Shown: positions 61,819 to 64,000 of the stretch, piece after piece | How the letters are laid out: the number at the start of each line of letters is the position of its first letter | Numbering within the stretch: position 1 is the first letter of the stretch | Assembly: GCF_014842915.1 (NCBI RefSeq) | Contig: NZ_JACYXI010000004.1 | Coordinates: 1 to 64,000 of the forward strand | Direction of reading: 5' to 3' | Source: Roseibium litorale | Lineage (GTDB): Bacteria > Pseudomonadota > Alphaproteobacteria > Rhizobiales > Stappiaceae | DNA length: 64,000 nt | Translations under genes and position numbers: made by a program | The notes under the pieces: model-generated | Told to the model about the DNA's origin: nothing | The model's input: the letters and a program-made list of their open reading frames with translations, nothing else | Database searches by the model: none

Positions 61819-62778
61819 ATGAGTGACAAGAAGCCCGGCCGCGGCCGGATCTATTCCTCGATCACGGAAACCATCGGGGATACTCCGATCGTTCGGCTCG
61901 ACCGCCTTGCCCAGAAACATGGCGTGAAGGCAAACCTTCTGGCGAAACTGGAGTTCTTCAACCCGATCTCCAGCGTCAAGGACCGTATTGGCGTCGCCAT
62001 GGTCGAGGCCATGGAGCAGGACGGCAAGATCACTCCGGGCAAAACTGTGCTCGTCGAGCCGACTTCCGGCAACACCGGCATCGCACTCGCCTTCGTGGCT
62101 GCCGCCAAGGGCTACCGGCTCATCCTGGTGATGCCGGAGACCATGTCGGTCGAACGCCGCAAGATGTTCAAGATCCTCGGTGCCGAGCTGGAATTGACCG
62201 ACGGCGCCAAGGGCATGAAGGGTGCCATCGCCCGGGCACAGGAAATCCTGACAGAAATTCCGGATTCCGTGATGCCGCAGCAGTTTGAAAACCCGGCCAA
62301 CCCGGAAATCCACCGCAAGACCACTGCTGAGGAAATCTGGAACGACACGGACGGTGCTGTGGACGTGTTCGTCTCCGGCATCGGCACTGGCGGCACGATC
62401 ACCGGCGTTTCGCAGGTGCTGAAGGCCCGCAAGCCGGACCTGCATGTGGTCGCGGTCGAGCCGGAAGCAAGCCCCGTCCTTTCCGGCGGCAATCCCGGCC
62501 CGCACAAGATACAGGGCATCGGCGCGGGCTTCGTTCCAGGCGTGCTGGACACGTCCGTTTATGATGAAGTGGTGCAGGTTGCCAACGAAGATGCCTTCGC
62601 GATGGCGCGCGAAGTGGCTGCAACCGAAGGTGTGCCGGTCGGCATTTCCTCCGGCGCAGCGCTGACGGCAGCGATCAAGGTTGGCCAGCGCGACGACATG
62701 GCGGGCAAAACCATCGTTGTCATCATCCCGTCCTTCGCGGAACGCTACCTGTCTACAGCGCTGTTTGAAGGGCTTTAA
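61819..62778 (+). CDS. cysK: Cysteine synthase (O-acetylserine sulfhydrylase)
   Basis: This 319-residue PLP enzyme has the Lys in [11 protein letters not shown], the TSGNTG substrate loop, and GTGGTITG for the phosphate. The C-terminal [13 protein letters not shown] is diagnostic for CysK. The ATG at 61819 follows GGGAG by 6 nt; a longer in-frame start upstream lacks a site. The 3' end overlaps a convergent GNAT gene by 4 nt. Confidence 0.95.
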   Translation: MSDKKPGRGRIYSSITETIGDTPIVRLDRLAQKHGVKANLLAKLEFFNPISSVKDRIGVAMVEAMEQDGKITPGKTVLVEPTSGNTGIALAFVAAAKGYRLILVMPETMSVERRKMFKILGAELELTDGAKGMKGAIARAQEILTEIPDSVMPQQFENPANPEIHRKTTAEEIWNDTDGAVDVFVSGIGTGGTITGVSQVLKARKPDLHVVAVEPEASPVLSGGNPGPHKIQGIGAGFVPGVLDTSVYDEVVQVANEDAFAMAREVAATEGVPVGISSGAALTAAIKVGQRDDMAGKTIVVIIPSFAERYLSTALFEGL

Positions 62779-63374
62779 GCTAGCCTTTTCTCCATCCGCG
62801 TCGCGGACGAAAACCCGAAGAGACCGCTGAAGATGCCGGTCTCTTCCACTCCAGCAGCTTCGAACCCCGCGCGCTCATAAAGTGCACGGGCTCTCGGATT
62901 GGTATCAATCACATCGAGACGCACCCGGGCCTGCCCACGTGCCCGCGCTTCCGCCTCGACGGCTTTCAGCAGGGCCGTGCCGACCCCCTGTCCCCGCGCC
63001 TCGGCGGCGACGAAGATACCGTCCATCAGAAAGACGCCCTTCTCAACCGGCCGCTCAAGCAGATCGAGAAGCAAACCTCTCCAGAGAGCGCCCGGCCAAC
63101 CATATATTCCGGCCAGGTGTTTCAGCCCGCCCGCCGTCAGGCCGCCCTCGCTTGTCTTGAAGCCCGCCAGCCCAAGCAGCCGCCCATCTGCTCCGATTGC
63201 ACAAATGGCATAGGCAGGATCAAGCAGATCCCTAAGCAGAGCGAGAGCCTTTTGCTCGGGAGACAGGATCTTGCCAAGCTTGCCGGAAAAGGCCTTCCAG
63301 AACAGATCTGCTGCTCTCTGCCGTTCCGCCTCCGGGAACCCATTCCTGATGGAAAACGGGCTGGCCGGCATCAC
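62775..63374 (-). CDS. GNAT-family N-acetyltransferase
   Basis: A 199-residue protein with a GNAT core in the second half: motif [20 protein letters not shown] and motif [20 protein letters not shown]. The start ATG overlaps the upstream ybjQ-like stop (TGATG), so the two are translationally coupled. A role in acetylating small molecules or a protein is likely; the substrate is unknown. Confidence 0.88.
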   Translation of the reverse strand: MMPASPFSIRNGFPEAERQRAADLFWKAFSGKLGKILSPEQKALALLRDLLDPAYAICAIGADGRLLGLAGFKTSEGGLTAGGLKHLAGIYGWPGALWRGLLLDLLERPVEKGVFLMDGIFVAAEARGQGVGTALLKAVEAEARARGQARVRLDVIDTNPRARALYERAGFEAAGVEETGIFSGLFGFSSATRMEKRLA

Positions 63375-63691
63375 CTGACCAGCACCGCTGTCCCGGTGGC
63401 ACTGACCATCAACATTGAGCCGTTCTGACCGACGGTCTCATAGTCGAGATCCACGCCGATCACGCCGTTTGCGCCCAGCGCCGCTGCCTGTTGCTGCATT
63501 TCCTGAAGGGCGATGGTCCTTGCCTTGGCGAGTTCTTCCTCATAAGCGCCCGACCGTCCGCCGACGATGTCCCGGATTCCGGCAAAGAAGTCCTTGAACA
63601 CATTGGCACCGAGGATCGCTTCTCCTGTCACGATCCCCTTGTATTCCGCAATCTCACGCCCTTGTAGGGTGCTGGTGGTGGTTACGAGCAT
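63371..63691 (-). CDS. YbjQ/UPF0145 family protein
   Basis: A 106-residue protein with the family signature [16 protein letters not shown], starting [11 protein letters not shown] and with the [19 protein letters not shown] segment. The family forms decamers or pentamers and has been annotated as heavy-metal binding without firm proof. It is the first gene of a two-gene operon with the GNAT. Confidence 0.88.
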   Translation of the reverse strand: MLVTTTSTLQGREIAEYKGIVTGEAILGANVFKDFFAGIRDIVGGRSGAYEEELAKARTIALQEMQQQAAALGANGVIGVDLDYETVGQNGSMLMVSATGTAVLVR

Positions 63692-63766
63692 GTTGTCAGG
63701 TCTCCTGTCGAGGTTCGCCCAGACAGATAGGTTTGAAAGGCGACTTCCGAAAGGCGTTCAAACGCA

Positions 63767-63791
63767 AAACGCCCGGACAAGCCGGGCGTTT
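63767..63791 (-). terminator. Intrinsic terminator after trpS
   Basis: AAACGCCCGG with CCGGGCGTTT forms a perfect 10-bp stem with a 5-nt loop. On the minus strand it runs into TTTTGCGTTT. It lies 22 nt after the trpS stop and upstream of ybjQ. Confidence 0.8.
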
Positions 63792-63813
63792 CAGTTTCAT
63801 CCAGTAAAGACCC

Positions 63814-64000
63814 TCAGCGGACGTCCAGGAAGCCAATGATCTTGCGCACGTCCTTGAGGACCGGCTCGGCAATGGCGGAAGCTGCTTCCGCGCCGGACTT
63901 GAGAACAGCGTCGATCTCTGCTGGCTCGGCCAGAAGGCGGCGCATCTCGTTGGTCATCGGAGCGAGGACTTCCACCGCCAGATCCACCAGTGCCGGCTTG
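63814..64000 (-). CDS. trpS: Tryptophanyl-tRNA synthetase, C-terminal end only (partial)
   Basis: The final 62 codons give KPALVDLAVEVLAPMTNEMR, an MRRLLAEPAEIDAVLKSGAE stretch, a short helix ending AIAEPVLKDV, and RKIIGFLDVR before the stop. This is the C-terminal helix bundle of class Ic TrpRS (LAPI..EMRRLM...IDA.L..GA.RA..IA.P.....K.I.GF). The catalytic domain lies outside the window. Confidence 0.75.
   Translation of the reverse strand, partial: KPALVDLAVEVLAPMTNEMRRLLAEPAEIDAVLKSGAEAASAIAEPVLKDVRKIIGFLDVR

Overview
The window is about 60% G+C and densely coded. Its gene content points to an alphaproteobacterium of the Hyphomicrobiales, most like the Stappiaceae/Roseibium group. The pointers are the BioMNY biotin transporter, a DctBD-controlled TRAP system, a Gfa formaldehyde protein, a MocR/LysE pair, and an rRNA leader with a TTGAC(R)-17-TATAAC promoter. 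The family placement is inference from gene content only. There are no CRISPR arrays and no tRNA genes.

Layout. (1) 1-345: promoter, boxB/boxA antitermination site and 5' leader of an rRNA operon transcribed leftward off the window. (2) 492-5206: a leftward operon bioM-bioN-bioY-acyl-CoA ligase-degenerate thiolase. (3) 5296-12043: housekeeping and regulatory genes (MocR regulator with a divergent LysE exporter, LysR, purU, lipoprotein peptidase, YffB, FAD oxidase). (4) 12220-13965: a membrane adenylate cyclase with a ferredoxin domain. (5) 14158-19475: a complete peptide-type ABC importer. (6) 19894-29280: a catalytically dead P1B-ATPase-like protein, a xylonate-type dehydratase, SCP2, gfa, a denD-like dehydrogenase, two divergent citrate synthases (one carrying a DNA-binding domain) and GNATs. 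(7) 29375-35963: dctBD-dctPQM with a readable sigma-54 promoter and two enhancer sites. (8) 36016-39043: modABC and a one-domain ModE with a Mo-box. (9) 39121-50205: GMC oxidoreductase, membrane proteins, coaBC, and the conserved lpoA-like/rsmI/yraN/gshB neighbourhood with an A+T-rich extra gene in it. (10) 50357-58731: a catabolic island with transposase remnants on both sides, made of GntR, TRAP, a 54-residue membrane protein, an arabinonate-type dehydratase and an RraA-type aldolase. (11) 58736-64000: hppD/AsnC, dut, HAD phosphatase, cysK, GNAT, YbjQ and the 3' end of trpS.

How the genes work together. Several blocks form self-contained import-and-use modules. The 51-57.5 kb block would import an acid sugar, dehydrate it to a 2-oxo-3-deoxy acid and cleave it to pyruvate plus an aldehyde. 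The dct block senses C4-dicarboxylates through DctB/DctD and drives its TRAP importer through sigma-54. The mod block imports molybdate under ModE control. All three transporter operons that begin with a solute-binding-protein gene carry a GC-rich stem-loop just after that gene, as expected for making more binding protein than membrane components.

The best candidates for undescribed biology are: the biotin-transporter operon with a ligase and a thiolase lacking two active-site residues; the P1B-ATPase pseudoenzyme; the sugar-acid island with its small membrane protein; the citrate synthase pair with an embedded HTH; and the heme/ferredoxin/adenylate cyclase fusion.
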